A DNA stretch of 64,000 bases from Serratia entomophila (lineage in GTDB: Bacteria; Pseudomonadota; Gammaproteobacteria; Enterobacterales; Enterobacteriaceae), in assembly GCF_021462285.1 (NCBI RefSeq), contig NZ_CP082787.1, positions 806,001-870,000 on the forward strand. The letters run 5' to 3'. Position numbers and translations under genes: made by a program. Positions 18,947 to 27,784 of the stretch are shown here, piece by piece. Numbering within the stretch: the first letter of the stretch is position 1; each line of letters opens with the position of its first letter. The notes under the pieces were generated by a model that was given only the letters and a program-made list of their open reading frames with translations, ran no database searches and had not been told where the DNA came from.

Positions 18947-19495
18947 ATGAGCAAGCAACTCAAACCGGTAGCACCTAAGCAGCCGATTGTACTCGGTAAA
19001 ATGGGGTCTACTTACGGCATTCGTGGTTGGCTCAGAGTGTTTTCATCCACCGAGAACGCCGAAAGCATTTTTGACTATCAGCCCTGGTTTATCCAGCAGG
19101 CGGGTCAGTGGCAGCTTGTCGAGTTGGAAGACTGGAAGCGCCACAGTCAGGATCTGATCATCAAGGTCAAAGGCATTGACGATCGGGACGCGGCGAATCT
19201 GCTGACTAATCGCGAGATTATGGTGGATTCTGAGCAACTTCCTCCGCTGGAGGGTGATGATTACTACTGGAAAGACCTGATGGGCTGCCAGGTAGTCACC
19301 ACCGCCGGTTACGAACTGGGTAAAGTCGTCGATATGATGGAAACCGGTTCGAACGATGTGATGGTTGTGAAAGCGAACCTGAAAGATGCGTTCGGCATGA
19401 AGGAGCGGTTGATTCCGTTTCTTCATGGGCAGGTTATCAAGAAAGTCGATCTCGCTGCTCGAATCATCGAAGCAGATTGGGATCCTGGTTTTTGA
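18947..19495 (+). CDS. rimM: Ribosome maturation factor RimM
   Basis: Binds S19 in the 30S head and assists late 16S processing. It has 182 residues when started at ATG 18947 ([20 protein letters not shown]), matching E. coli; a GTG at 18938 is an alternative adding three residues. RimM N domain followed by the PRC-barrel ([19 protein letters not shown]). 18 bases after rpsP. Confidence 0.95.
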   Translation: MSKQLKPVAPKQPIVLGKMGSTYGIRGWLRVFSSTENAESIFDYQPWFIQQAGQWQLVELEDWKRHSQDLIIKVKGIDDRDAANLLTNREIMVDSEQLPPLEGDDYYWKDLMGCQVVTTAGYELGKVVDMMETGSNDVMVVKANLKDAFGMKERLIPFLHGQVIKKVDLAARIIEADWDPGF

Positions 19496-19547
19496 TCTCC
19501 GGATCAGACGGTCGAAGCAAGTGGAATAACAGTATGGGGATTGGCTT

Positions 19548-20315
19548 GTGTTCATTGGTATTGTAAGCCTGTTTCCTGAGATGTTCCGCGCAATCACCGA
19601 TTACGGAGTGACGGGCCGGGCAGTAAAAAATGGCCTGCTGAGCGTGCAGTGTTGGAGTCCGCGTGACTTCACCTACGACCGGCATCGTACCGTGGACGAT
19701 CGCCCATACGGCGGCGGCCCGGGAATGCTGATGATGGTGCAACCCTTGCGGGAAGCCATTCATGCAGCGAAAGCAGCGGCAGGCGAGGGAGCAAAGGTGA
19801 TTTATCTGTCGCCTCAGGGGCGCAAGCTGGATCAAACCGGCGTGTGCGAACTGGCGGCCAATCAGAAGATGATTCTGGTGTGCGGTCGTTACGAAGGGAT
19901 AGACGAGCGCGTGATCCAAACCGAAATTGACGAAGAATGGTCAATCGGCGATTACGTTCTCAGCGGCGGGGAACTGCCGGCAATGACTCTGATTGATTCA
20001 GTCGCCCGATTCATACCGGGTGTGCTGGGCCATCAGGCCTCAGCGGAAGAAGACTCTTTCGCCGACGGATTGCTGGACTGCCCGCACTATACCCGCCCCG
20101 AGGTGTTGGAAGGGATGGAGGTTCCGCCGGTTCTGCTGTCGGGCAACCATGCCGAGATACGTCGCTGGCGCTTAAAGCAGTCGCTGGGCCGTACCTGGCT
20201 TAGAAGACCTGAACTTCTAGAAAGCCTAGCTCTGACTGACGAGCAAGCGGTGTTGCTGGCTGAGTTCCAACGGGAACATCAGGCCAGGCAACAGGACTAT
20301 GAAGGGAACGTCTGA
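19548..20315 (+). CDS. trmD: tRNA (guanine-37-N1)-methyltransferase TrmD
   Basis: SAM-dependent SPOUT-class enzyme that methylates G37 next to the anticodon and prevents frameshifting. 255 residues, the family length; conserved [12 protein letters not shown] and the knot region [14 protein letters not shown] are present. Start is GTG at 19548, required to give the N-terminal [12 protein letters not shown]. Third gene of the operon, 52 bases after rimM. Confidence 0.97.
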   Translation: MFIGIVSLFPEMFRAITDYGVTGRAVKNGLLSVQCWSPRDFTYDRHRTVDDRPYGGGPGMLMMVQPLREAIHAAKAAAGEGAKVIYLSPQGRKLDQTGVCELAANQKMILVCGRYEGIDERVIQTEIDEEWSIGDYVLSGGELPAMTLIDSVARFIPGVLGHQASAEEDSFADGLLDCPHYTRPEVLEGMEVPPVLLSGNHAEIRRWRLKQSLGRTWLRRPELLESLALTDEQAVLLAEFQREHQARQQDYEGNV

Positions 20316-20349
20316 CATCAGACGAGACCGATATAATCAGTTTACCTAG

Positions 20350-20721
<372 letters not shown>

Positions 20722-20748
20722 CGCTGCATCCAAAAGTTAATAGCTATG

Positions 20749-20779
20749 AAGGGGTTGGCACTGTGCCAACCCCTTTTTT
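20749..20779 (+). terminator. rplS operon terminator
   Basis: AAGGGGTTGGCA (20749-20760) pairs with TGCCAACCCCTT (20764-20775) around a 3-base loop, then T's. Confidence 0.93.
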
Positions 20780-20816
20780 ATGCCTCGAGGCCGGTCTGCC
20801 TGCTGCCTGCGGGCGT

Positions 20817-20839
20817 AAAAAAGCCCGCTTGCGCAGGCT
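20817..20839 (-). terminator. Terminator of the reg operon
   Basis: On the minus strand AGCCTGC-GCAA-GCGGGCT followed by six T's (complement of 20817-20822), beginning nine bases after the regC stop. It faces the rplS terminator. Confidence 0.85.
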
Positions 20840-20847
20840 ATTTTTGC

Positions 20848-21066
20848 TCACAACGCCGCGGTGTGCTGCTTGGCTTTCTCCGGGTGCGGCTGTGCCGGAA
20901 TGATGTCCCCCGGTTTGACAATCACCCGCGCGACGGACTCGTGCGTGGCGAAAGTGCAGCTGCAGTTAATGTTCTGGCATTGATGGTAACGTTCCTTGGT
21001 CGACTCGCTCAGGTAACGGCTGGAGCGAGTGTGGGCCACGTTGCCGCAGAGTGGACAGTGCATCAT
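20848..21066 (-). CDS. regC: Ogr/Delta-family transcription activator RegC
   Basis: Zinc-finger activator of 72 residues related to P2 Ogr, which turns on phage late promoters through the RNA polymerase alpha subunit. Cysteines in the pattern CPLC...CQNINC fit the family zinc site, and SRYLSESTKERYHQCQN is typical. Start at 21066 (MMHCPLCG) has AAGGGGGT upstream and matches Ogr length; the upstream extension to 21108 is rejected. In S. marcescens the third gene of regABC is such an Ogr homologue, required for mitomycin induction of bacteriocin 28b. Last gene of a LexA-controlled operon. Confidence 0.9.
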   Translation of the reverse strand: MMHCPLCGNVAHTRSSRYLSESTKERYHQCQNINCSCTFATHESVARVIVKPGDIIPAQPHPEKAKQHTAAL

Positions 21067-21142
21067 AAAAACCCCCTTGAACAAATTAAGTGAAAGTTGG
21101 TTCGGCATGGGCCTGCGATAAAGTGAATGAGTGTCTTCTTCA

Positions 21143-21658
21143 TCATGCGGCTCCGATACCTTTCAGGCACAGTGCGCGTTCGGCCGACCGTCGTCGCTCC
21201 AGTCCCTTGTTTGCCTTACCCTTGACGTAAATCCAGCGCGGCAATTGATCGCATGCTTGTCGCCATTGATGCTGCCGAAGAAAGTAGGCCAGCGTAGAAT
21301 CACAGGCCGCCTTGACGCCCACGTTGAAGGCAAAGGCGATCGCCGTATCATAAATCTCCTGCGGCAACGCCTGTGGCAGGCAGGCCGCCATACCCTGCTC
21401 GGTGCGGCGAATATCGCTGACTAAATCCGCCGCGGCTCTCTGTTCACTGATGGGCTCGCCAGGCGTTACGCCGGCGGTATGCCCGATGCCCTGTGTCCAG
21501 ACACCGGCGCTGCATTGGTAGGGGGAAAGCCGACACCCTTCCAGATCGGCGATCAGCCGGAGGCCTGATTCAGAAGTTTTAAGCTCGTCAAATTGCGGCA
21601 GCAGCATGGCGATCGCCAGAACGGCGGTGACGCTGCAGCGTTTAACGATTGCATTCAT
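21143..21658 (-). CDS. regB: Phage-type lysozyme (GH24) with SAR signal, RegB
   Basis: Muramidase of 171 residues. The catalytic pattern E-x8-C-x5-T is present in DLEGCRLSPYQCSAGVWT, as in phage P21 and P1 endolysins. Residues about 8-22 form a weakly hydrophobic segment of the signal-anchor-release type, so it can reach the periplasm through Sec and be activated by membrane depolarisation. Start ATG 21658 follows AGGAGGAG; it overlaps the holin gene by 17 bases. No Rz/Rz1 spanin gene is visible. Second gene of regABC. Confidence 0.9.
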   Translation of the reverse strand: MNAIVKRCSVTAVLAIAMLLPQFDELKTSESGLRLIADLEGCRLSPYQCSAGVWTQGIGHTAGVTPGEPISEQRAAADLVSDIRRTEQGMAACLPQALPQEIYDTAIAFAFNVGVKAACDSTLAYFLRQHQWRQACDQLPRWIYVKGKANKGLERRRSAERALCLKGIGAA

Positions 21659-21863
21659 CGTAAATTCTCCTCCTGGATGCCGCATCGCGCTCTATGGACT
21701 TCAATACCTGCAGGCTTTTTCGCCGGTAGTACCAATTCACCAGGAAGGTGCCAATACCCACCGCCGCCCCAACCAGAAAAGCGATGTCCTGGGGGGAAAG
21801 CTTGCCAAGCCAGGCAAGAAACAGCGCCATGGCATAAGTAATGAATGAGGTGACTTTTTCCAT
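21642..21863 (-). CDS. regA: Holin (pinholin-like), RegA
   Basis: Small membrane protein of 73 residues with two hydrophobic segments (about 5-20 and 25-43) joined by GKLSPQD and followed by a basic, hydrophilic tail, the class II layout of the P21 pinholin. Pinholins depolarise the membrane and release SAR endolysins, which fits the partner encoded next door. Start ATG 21863, two codons' width after the preceding small frame (TGA-GCC-ATG). First annotated gene of regABC. Confidence 0.88.
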   Translation of the reverse strand: MEKVTSFITYAMALFLAWLGKLSPQDIAFLVGAAVGIGTFLVNWYYRRKSLQVLKSIERDAASRRRIYDECNR

Positions 21864-21866
21864 GGC

Positions 21867-21959
21867 TCACGCTCTCTCTTGTTCGTCTTGCGTCCCGGTT
21901 GGCGGAACGCCGTTGGCAAGAAACGGAGATGCAGGCTCTGTGATATAGAAATCTTTCAT
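21867..21959 (-). CDS. Small 30-codon reading frame at the head of the reg operon
   Basis: Starting at 21959 there is an ATG frame of 30 residues (MKDFYITEPASPFLANGVPP then TGTQDEQERA) ending three bases before the holin ATG. A GAGAGTGGAG purine stretch precedes it, and it is the first start codon after the LexA-controlled promoter. Tight spacing to regA suggests translational coupling. I do not recognise the peptide. It may be a real leader or lysis-timing peptide, or only a coupling frame. Confidence 0.5.
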   Translation of the reverse strand: MKDFYITEPASPFLANGVPPTGTQDEQERA

Positions 21960-21980
21960 GCTCCACTCTCATGCAATAAT

Positions 21981-22025
21981 TACTGTATATGCATACAGTA
22001 TTAAGCTATTTGCTAAAGTCGTCAA
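21981..22025 (-). promoter_or_regulatory. LexA-controlled promoter of the reg operon
   Basis: A perfect-spacing LexA box TACTGTATGCATATACAGTA (minus strand, 22000-21981) overlaps the -10 region of a promoter with -35 TTGACG (22025-22020), a 17-base spacer and AATACT. LexA would block it until DNA damage. An SOS box upstream of regA has been reported in S. marcescens. Confidence 0.9.
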
Positions 22026-22076
22026 TAGCGCGATGAATATTTTTAGCAAAATGTATAAAAGGTGAGCGGCAGGCAT

Positions 22077-22102
22077 AAAAAAAGCCCATCAGTGATGGGC
22101 TT
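22077..22102 (-). terminator. ydiY terminator
   Basis: Minus-strand AAGCCCATC-ACT-GATGGGCTT followed by T's (complement of 22077-22083), 19 bases after the ydiY stop. Confidence 0.88.
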
Positions 22103-22120
22103 AGGAGTAAGAAGGGGGAG

Positions 22121-22885
22121 TTACAGGCCGTAGACCAGCGTCACCGAGGTCGTGGTATCGGTGCTTTTAGGCGCCGATGCCGGCGGTTCGCTGTTGTAGG
22201 TTACGGTGTAAGCCACGCGCAGCGAGAACTTTTCGTTGATTGCTACGTTCAGGGCCGTTTCCGAGTTCAGCGTGACGTCTTCGTTCGCCAGCGCAGAAAC
22301 GCCCTGGGTGAATTTCGTGTTGTCGGTCAGCTGATACGCATAGTTGGCTGCACCGTAGGCCAGCGCTTTGGTGGCGCGGCCGCCGCCGTGGTATTCATCG
22401 TGACGAACCCCCGGGCCAAATTCCACCCGCAGGTCGCTGAGCGGCCCGTTCAGGATTTGGCGACCGTAACCGCCGGTCAGCGTGGAGCGGGAGTCGTAGC
22501 CGTTGAAACGATCGCTCAGCCAGCTGGCCTGGCCGAACAGGTAGTTACGGTCGGTCAGGTTGTAGCGGGTGCGGCCGCCGGCCTGGTATTTTTCGGATGA
22601 GCGCACGTTGGAGGAAGTGGTGTTGTTGGCCGCCCCCCATAGGCTGTACGCCGCGTCGCTATTGAACCAGGTCATGTTGGTGTTGGCCAGCAGGGTAGAG
22701 CTCTGCGAGTTGCCGGACTGGGCGTTGTAACCCGCTTGAACGTTGCCTTCAAACGGCTTTTTGGCGGTGGCCGGATCGTCCATCGCGGTGAAAAGCGTAT
22801 TGTCGGCCAAGGCTGAAGCACTGGTGAAGGTCGTCAAGCAGCAAATATACAGTGGAATGGCGCGGCGGGCGCGTAAAGAGAGCAT
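22121..22885 (-). CDS. ydiY: DUF481 outer-membrane-type protein YdiY
   Basis: Exported protein of 254 residues. A signal peptide ends ASALA at about residue 27, and the mature part is a DUF481 beta-strand repeat protein closely resembling E. coli YdiY (FEGNVQAGYNAQSGNSQSSTL, YLFGQASWL, LNGPLSDLRVEFGPGVR), which is acid-inducible and of unknown function. Ends in an aromatic-rich strand (TLVYGL) as outer-membrane barrels do. Own promoter and terminator, so monocistronic. Confidence 0.88.
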   Translation of the reverse strand: MLSLRARRAIPLYICCLTTFTSASALADNTLFTAMDDPATAKKPFEGNVQAGYNAQSGNSQSSTLLANTNMTWFNSDAAYSLWGAANNTTSSNVRSSEKYQAGGRTRYNLTDRNYLFGQASWLSDRFNGYDSRSTLTGGYGRQILNGPLSDLRVEFGPGVRHDEYHGGGRATKALAYGAANYAYQLTDNTKFTQGVSALANEDVTLNSETALNVAINEKFSLRVAYTVTYNSEPPASAPKSTDTTTSVTLVYGL

Positions 22886-22914
22886 TTTGGATCCAGTTGT
22901 TAAGAGTGATTATT

Positions 22915-22935
22915 GGTGATAACGATCACATTATA
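22915..22935 (-). promoter_or_regulatory. ydiY -10 element with overlapping CRP-like site
   Basis: Minus-strand TATAAT (22935-22930) is followed directly by TGTGA-TCGTTA-TCACC (22930-22915), one base off the CRP consensus TGTGA-N6-TCACA. A site just downstream of the -10 would be expected to repress. The -35 is poor. Confidence 0.5.
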
Positions 22936-23163
22936 TCGGTTCGCCAGTGCGACAAAAATAGCCTCGATTAGCTTAAGTTTTTAATTTCACCACTGCACTT
23001 ATACATTTTTCTTCTACTTAATTAACCGCTTCCGGCGGCATATCATGCTGAGTACCCCTAGATTTTTATGGGGGATTCTGGCCGAGTGTCGCCTGCCGGC
23101 AACAGATCAATTTGCGCCTGTTCGCTCGCCGGGGTGGCATCTCCGGTTGCCTGTAAAATTGAT
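22936..23163. other. Non-coding stretch upstream of aroF
   Basis: AT-rich region between the ydiY promoter and the TyrR box. I see no conserved reading frame or clear terminator. One extra TGTAAA half-site lies at 23152-23157. Confidence 0.5.
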
Positions 23164-23181
23164 TGTAAATTAATATTTACG
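23164..23181 (+). promoter_or_regulatory. TyrR box upstream of aroF
   Basis: TGTAAA-N6-TTTACG, one base off the strong TyrR box consensus TGTAAA-N6-TTTACA, 263 bases before the aroF start. TyrR with tyrosine represses aroF-tyrA in E. coli. I could not fix a single promoter between here and the gene; 23182-23443 is otherwise non-coding leader. Confidence 0.75.
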
Positions 23182-23443
23182 ATATCGGCTGATTTTTCGA
23201 AACCGAAAAACCCAGAAATGGTAAGATTTCAATCGGCATGATTGAGGTAAAATATACCTTATTATCAGTTAGTTGGTTTTTAATTTATGCCAATTCATGG
23301 TATGGATTCAGTCTGGGCTACCGGGTGGTAATATTTTATTTACGCATTTCGGATTGAAATCTTTACATCACATGGTAAGGTGGTGCTCTGAAACGCTCAA
23401 TGTTCCATTTCAACGCATAACGGCAAACGACAGGAATAGCATC

Positions 23444-24517
23444 ATGCAAAAAGACGCGCTCAATAACGTACATATCAGTGCAGAACAGGTTTTGATCACC
23501 CCGGAAGAGCTGAAAAACCAGTTCCCGCTCAGCGCCGACGATGAAAATGAAATCGCCACCGCGCGCAAAACCATCGCTGATATTCTGCAGGGGCGCGATC
23601 ACCGCCTGCTGGTGGTGTGCGGGCCTTGTTCCATCCACGATCCGGATGCGGCGCTGGATTACGCCCGTCATTTGAAAACCCTGGCGGCTGAATTGAGCGA
23701 TCAGCTGTATATCGTTATGCGCGTTTATTTTGAGAAACCCAGAACCACTGTCGGCTGGAAAGGTTTGATCAACGATCCGTACATGGATGGTTCGTTTGAC
23801 GTTGAAGCAGGTTTGCACATTGCGCGCCGCCTGCTGTTGGACCTGGTGGGCATGGGGCTGCCGCTGGCGACCGAAGCTCTGGATCCGAACAGCCCGCAAT
23901 ACCTCGGGGATCTGTTCAGCTGGTCGGCGATCGGCGCACGCACCACCGAGTCGCAGACGCACCGCGAGATGGCCTCGGGCTTGTCGATGCCGGTCGGTTT
24001 CAAAAACGGCACCGACGGCAGCCTGGGCACCGCTATCAATGCCATGCGCGCCGCCGCTATGCCGCACCGCTTTGTCGGCATTAACCAGGCGGGGCAGGTC
24101 TGCCTGCTGCAAACCCAAGGCAACCCGGATGGCCATGTGATCTTGCGCGGCGGCAAGACGCCGAACTACAGCGCGGAAGATGTCGCCGCCTGCGAAAAAC
24201 AGATGCTGGACGCGGGACTCCACCCCTCCTTGATGATAGATTGCAGCCATGGCAACTCGAATAAAGATTATCGCCGTCAGCCGGCGGTTGCCGAGTCCGT
24301 GGTTGAGCAGATCAAAGCGGGCAACCGTTCTATCACCGGCATCATGCTGGAAAGCCATCTGCACGAAGGCAATCAGTCTTCCGAGCAGCCGCGTGCGGAT
24401 ATGCGTTACGGCGTCTCCGTCACCGACGCCTGCATCAACTGGGAGAGCACGGAAACCCTGCTGCGCCATATGCACCAGGAACTTGGCGCTGTGCTGACGG
24501 CCCGCACTGGAGAGTAG
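23444..24517 (+). CDS. aroF: Tyrosine-sensitive DAHP synthase
   Basis: 3-deoxy-D-arabino-heptulosonate-7-phosphate synthase, first step of the shikimate pathway. 357 residues with the class I motifs VVCGPCSIHD, GWKGLINDPYMDGSF and DCSHGNSNKDYRRQP. The N-terminus MQKDALNNVHI is that of the tyrosine-feedback isoenzyme AroF. Start ATG 23444; the in-frame extension to 23273 covers the leader. Six bases separate it from tyrA, forming the aroF-tyrA operon. Confidence 0.96.
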   Translation: MQKDALNNVHISAEQVLITPEELKNQFPLSADDENEIATARKTIADILQGRDHRLLVVCGPCSIHDPDAALDYARHLKTLAAELSDQLYIVMRVYFEKPRTTVGWKGLINDPYMDGSFDVEAGLHIARRLLLDLVGMGLPLATEALDPNSPQYLGDLFSWSAIGARTTESQTHREMASGLSMPVGFKNGTDGSLGTAINAMRAAAMPHRFVGINQAGQVCLLQTQGNPDGHVILRGGKTPNYSAEDVAACEKQMLDAGLHPSLMIDCSHGNSNKDYRRQPAVAESVVEQIKAGNRSITGIMLESHLHEGNQSSEQPRADMRYGVSVTDACINWESTETLLRHMHQELGAVLTARTGE

Positions 24518-24523
24518 TGAGTT

Positions 24524-25645
24524 ATGGTGGCTGAACTGACCGCGTTGCGCGATCAAATCGACGAGGTAGACAAAGCGCTGCTGGATCTGCTGGCGAAACG
24601 CCTGCATCTGGTGGCGGAGGTCGGTGAGGTGAAAAGCCGGCACGGGCTGCCGGTTTATGTGCCTGAGCGTGAGGCGGCGATGCTGGCCTCGCGCCGTAAA
24701 GAGGCGGAAAACCTCGGCGTGCCGCCGGACCTGATCGAAGACGTGCTGCGCCGCGTAATGCGCGAATCTTACGTCAGTGAGAATGATAAAGGCTTTAAAA
24801 CCCTGTGCCCTGGGCTGCGGCCGATCGTTATTATCGGCGGCAACGGGCAAATGGGGCGGTTGTTCAATCGCCTGTTGACGCTCTCCGGCTACCGGGTCAA
24901 GGTGTTGGATCAGGAAGACTGGCCGCAGGCGGAGCAGCTGCTGGCGGATGCCGGCATGGTGATTGTCAGCGTGCCTATCCATGTGACCGAGCAGGTGATT
25001 AGCCGCCTGCCGCCGTTGCCGGACGACTGTATTTTGGTGGATTTGGCCTCGGTAAAGAACCGCCCGCTGAACGCGATGCTGGCGGCGCACGGCGGCCCGG
25101 TGCTCGGTTTGCACCCGATGTTCGGCCCGGACGTAGGCAGCGTAGCCAAGCAGGTAGTGGTCTATTGCGACGGGCGGCAACCGGAGGCTTACCAGTGGTT
25201 GCTGGAGCAGCTGCAGGTGTGGGGCGCTCGTTTGCACCGCATCAGCGCGGTGGAGCACGACCAGAATATGGCTTTTATTCAGGCGCTGCGCCATTTCGCG
25301 ACCTTTGCCTACGGCCTGCATCTGGCGGAGGAGAACGTTCAGCTGGAACAGCTGCTGGCGCTGTCTTCCCCCATCTACCGGCTGGAGCTGGCGATGGTCG
25401 GCCGGCTGTTCGCGCAGGATCCGCAGCTGTACGCCGATATCATCATGTCTTCGGAAGAGAACATCGCGCTGATCAAACGCTACTATCAGCGTTTCGGCGA
25501 AGCGATAAAGCTGCTGGAGCACGGCGACAAACAGGCGTTCATCCAGAGCTTCCAGAAGGTGGAGCACTGGTTCGGCGATTACGCCCAGCGCTTCCTGGTG
25601 GAGAGCCGCACGCTGTTGCGGCAGGCCAACGACAGTCGGCAATGA
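24524..25645 (+). CDS. tyrA: Chorismate mutase / prephenate dehydrogenase (T-protein)
   Basis: Bifunctional tyrosine-pathway enzyme of 373 residues, the E. coli length. Chorismate mutase domain at about 1-90 ([20 protein letters not shown]), then an NAD-binding prephenate dehydrogenase domain with GGNGQMG at 105-111 and HPMFGPDVG. It is translated from the same message as aroF, under TyrR control. Confidence 0.97.
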   Translation: MVAELTALRDQIDEVDKALLDLLAKRLHLVAEVGEVKSRHGLPVYVPEREAAMLASRRKEAENLGVPPDLIEDVLRRVMRESYVSENDKGFKTLCPGLRPIVIIGGNGQMGRLFNRLLTLSGYRVKVLDQEDWPQAEQLLADAGMVIVSVPIHVTEQVISRLPPLPDDCILVDLASVKNRPLNAMLAAHGGPVLGLHPMFGPDVGSVAKQVVVYCDGRQPEAYQWLLEQLQVWGARLHRISAVEHDQNMAFIQALRHFATFAYGLHLAEENVQLEQLLALSSPIYRLELAMVGRLFAQDPQLYADIIMSSEENIALIKRYYQRFGEAIKLLEHGDKQAFIQSFQKVEHWFGDYAQRFLVESRTLLRQANDSRQ

Positions 25646-25651
25646 GACACG

Positions 25652-25677
25652 GGGTTCGGCAATGCCGAACCCTTTTT
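25652..25677 (+). terminator. aroF-tyrA terminator
   Basis: GGGTTCGGC-AAT-GCCGAACCC followed by five T's, seven bases after the tyrA stop and just before the convergent pheA end. Confidence 0.92.
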
Positions 25678-25684
25678 CATGGCT

Positions 25685-26842
25685 TCAGGATGGATTGACC
25701 GGCACTACGGTGTCGCTTGGGTAACAGCCCAGCACTTTCAACGAGCGGGTAATGTTCGCCAGATCCCGCAGCGCTTTTTGCATCGCTTCGGAGCGCAGGT
25801 TAGCCTGCACGTCAATATAAAACATCTCTTCCCACGGGTTACCGTTGATTGGCCGCGATTCCAGCTTGGTCATGATGATGCCGTTGTCGCGCAGTACCAG
25901 CAGCGCTTCAACCAGAGCGCCCGACTGCTGGCCGGTGGCCATGATCAGCGTGGTTTTGGCCGGCACCTGTTCGGAAACCTCAATCGCTTTGCGCGCCAGC
26001 ACGATAAAACGGGTGATGTTCTGCTGCTGGTTGGCCAGGTTGTGTTCCAACACCTGCAGGCCATACAGCGCGCCGCCGGCTTCGCTGCCCAATGCCGCCG
26101 CTTTCGGCGAGTTCAGCTTGGCGACTTTTTCCATCGCTGCGGCGGTGCTTTCGGTGTATTCGATTTTCCAGTGCGGGTAGCGGTTGATGAACTGGCTGCA
26201 CTGCTGGAACGGCTGCGGGTGGCTGTAGACTATCTCTATCTGGCTCAGATCGCTGTCGCCGGCCACCAATACGCAGTGGTTGATCGGGTTGGTCAGCTCG
26301 CCGACGATCGACAAGCTGGTGTGCTGCAGCAGATCGTAGACGTCGTTAATCGAGCCGGAACTGGTGTTTTCGATCGGCAAAATGGCGTAATCCGCCTGGC
26401 CGGTTTCCACCTGGGCGAAGATATCCTGAAACTTCTGGCAGCCACACTCGATCAGTTGATCGAAGTGGCGGGCGGCGTATTGGCGCGCCGCCAGGTGCGA
26501 GTAGGAACCTTTTGGCCCCAGGAAGGCAATGCGGGCGGAATGCTGGCTGATGGGGTTGAGCTGGTGTTGCAGCAGCGCCTGCTGGGTCAGCACCGAATCT
26601 TCGATAATCAACTGGAACAGGCGGGTGATGTAGAAACCGTCGAGGTCATAAGGCTTGGCGGCGGCGATCAGCGCATCGAGCAGGTCGCGTTCGCGCTCTT
26701 TATCGCGGATCGGCCGGTGAGAATGCAGCTTGGTTTTACCTACTTCCACCGCCAGCTCACGGCGTTCCGCCAGCAGAGCCAGCAGCTTCAGGTCCAGGGC
26801 GCTGATGCGTTCGCGCAGCACCAGTAACGGGTTGTCAGTCAT
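25685..26842 (-). CDS. pheA: Chorismate mutase / prephenate dehydratase (P-protein)
   Basis: Bifunctional phenylalanine-pathway enzyme of 385 residues. Chorismate mutase at about 1-90, prephenate dehydratase at about 100-285 ([18 protein letters not shown]), and a C-terminal ACT-type regulatory domain with the ESRP motif that binds phenylalanine. The start at 26842 ([16 protein letters not shown]) follows GGAAG; the longer frame from 26962 runs through the attenuator and is rejected. Preceded by the pheL leader. Confidence 0.97.
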   Translation of the reverse strand: MTDNPLLVLRERISALDLKLLALLAERRELAVEVGKTKLHSHRPIRDKERERDLLDALIAAAKPYDLDGFYITRLFQLIIEDSVLTQQALLQHQLNPISQHSARIAFLGPKGSYSHLAARQYAARHFDQLIECGCQKFQDIFAQVETGQADYAILPIENTSSGSINDVYDLLQHTSLSIVGELTNPINHCVLVAGDSDLSQIEIVYSHPQPFQQCSQFINRYPHWKIEYTESTAAAMEKVAKLNSPKAAALGSEAGGALYGLQVLEHNLANQQQNITRFIVLARKAIEVSEQVPAKTTLIMATGQQSGALVEALLVLRDNGIIMTKLESRPINGNPWEEMFYIDVQANLRSEAMQKALRDLANITRSLKVLGCYPSDTVVPVNPS

Positions 26843-26886
26843 AATCAGCTTCCGCCTTCTGTTTTTATACGTTGTAAAATAGCCAT

Positions 26887-26916
26887 AAAAAAAGCCCCCT
26901 GTTTCCAGGAGGCTTT
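26887..26916 (-). terminator. pheA attenuator terminator
   Basis: Minus-strand AAAGCCTCCTG-GAAA-CAGGGGGCTTT (11-bp stem with one G-U pair) plus T-run, between pheL and pheA. The GAATGCGAAGA sequence downstream of pheL is complementary to TCTTCGCATTC inside the pheL coding region, giving the competing antiterminator fold. Confidence 0.93.
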
Positions 26917-26962
26917 GCTGTTCGTCTTCGCATTCTTTATCACACGACGAAACGCCTCCCAA

Positions 26963-27010
26963 TCAGGGGAAGGTAAAAAAGAATGCGAAGAAGAACGGGG
27001 TGCGCGTCAT
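26963..27010 (-). CDS. pheL: Phenylalanine leader peptide PheL
   Basis: 15-residue peptide MTRTPFFFAFFFTFP with seven phenylalanines, almost the same as E. coli PheL. Ribosome stalling at these codons when Phe-tRNA is scarce prevents the terminator at 26887-26916 from forming and lets pheA be transcribed. Confidence 0.96.
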   Translation of the reverse strand: MTRTPFFFAFFFTFP

Positions 27011-27041
27011 GTCTCATCCAACGTCGGTGCGAAGAGGTTTT

Positions 27042-27070
27042 AAAGTAACCGCTGGCTTTTACCCCGTCAA
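27042..27070 (-). promoter_or_regulatory. pheL-pheA promoter
   Basis: Minus-strand TTGACG (27070-27065), 17-base spacer, TACTTT (27047-27042), upstream of pheL. The -10 is weak but the position and -35 fit. Confidence 0.6.
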
Positions 27071-27083
27071 CAAAAAACCAGAC

Positions 27084-27108
27084 AAAAAACGCGCCCTCGG
27101 GCGCGTTT
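27084..27108 (-). terminator. raiA terminator
   Basis: Minus-strand AAACGCGCCC pairs with GGGCGCGTTT, followed by T's; 24 bases after the raiA stop and directly before the pheA promoter. Confidence 0.88.
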
Positions 27109-27131
27109 GATGCGAAACAGCCGTTAAACGG

Positions 27132-27473
27132 TTATTCCTCTTCCGGCGACACTTCCGGAACGATGTCTTTCACGCTGGCGGCAGCGCGGCGCGCTTCACC
27201 CTTGTGTTGCACCTTGTTCAACTGACGCTCCAGCTTGGCGATCAGATCGTTAACGGCGGTATACATGTCATCATGTTTGGCGCTGGCGACCAGCGGGCCG
27301 TTAGGTGTGGTGATGGTGGCGTCGGCCACAAACCCTTTAGGTTCTTTGGACAAAACGATATGCGGGTTAATTAGCTGGGCCTGCCATTTTTCCAGTTTGG
27401 TGAGACGGTCTTCGACGTGGCTGCGGATTGCGGGAGTGATATCCATTTGTTTGCTGGTAATGTTCAATGTCAT
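27132..27473 (-). CDS. raiA: Ribosome-associated inhibitor RaiA (YfiA)
   Basis: Stationary-phase and cold-shock factor of 113 residues that binds the 30S decoding region and blocks translation without promoting 100S dimers. HPF/YfiA fold with [24 protein letters not shown] at the N-terminus and an acidic tail (VSPEEE). Start 27473 follows AGAGGT; the frame to 27551 is leader. Confidence 0.95.
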   Translation of the reverse strand: MTLNITSKQMDITPAIRSHVEDRLTKLEKWQAQLINPHIVLSKEPKGFVADATITTPNGPLVASAKHDDMYTAVNDLIAKLERQLNKVQHKGEARRAAASVKDIVPEVSPEEE

Positions 27474-27734
27474 ATAACTTACCTCTCTGTCTTTCCGTCT
27501 TGGTGAACCCAGCATACCCCGCTTTTTGCTTAAATGCGTGATGAAAATCACGTTTTTTTGTCACTTTTTGCAAAGTTAGTTCAATCTGTGATTCAGCATC
27601 TGAATCGGCCATCTAGGGCTTGAGTCTTGTCGCCGGATGGCGCATTATCGATAGGTTGACCGGCGTTGCAGTGTTGCTAACACCGTGTTTTTTCTTGTGT
27701 ATTTTCCCAGTAAAAAACAGCGTCAGCGCCAATG

Positions 27735-27760
27735 AAAACGGCAGCCGAGGCTGCCGTTTT
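27735..27760. terminator. bamD terminator
   Basis: AAAACGGCAG (27735-27744) pairs with CTGCCGTTTT (27751-27760), T-run on both strands, 25 bases after the bamD stop. The 261 bases between raiA and this hairpin hold no gene I can support; they should contain the raiA promoter. Confidence 0.85.
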
Positions 27761-27784
27761 GTTTTCTTGCCGTTGCCGGCCCGG

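Noticed and set aside
20848..21959. Active P2-like prophage
   Set aside because: Only holin, lysozyme and ogr are present between core genes; there is no integrase, replication, capsid or tail gene in the window.
23273..23443. N-terminal extension of aroF from an upstream in-frame start
   Set aside because: The conserved AroF N-terminus begins at 23444; the extension covers AT-rich leader sequence and has no homologous counterpart I recognise.
26843..26962. 40-residue extension of pheA
   Set aside because: It reads through the attenuator terminator, and the standard PheA N-terminus begins at 26842.
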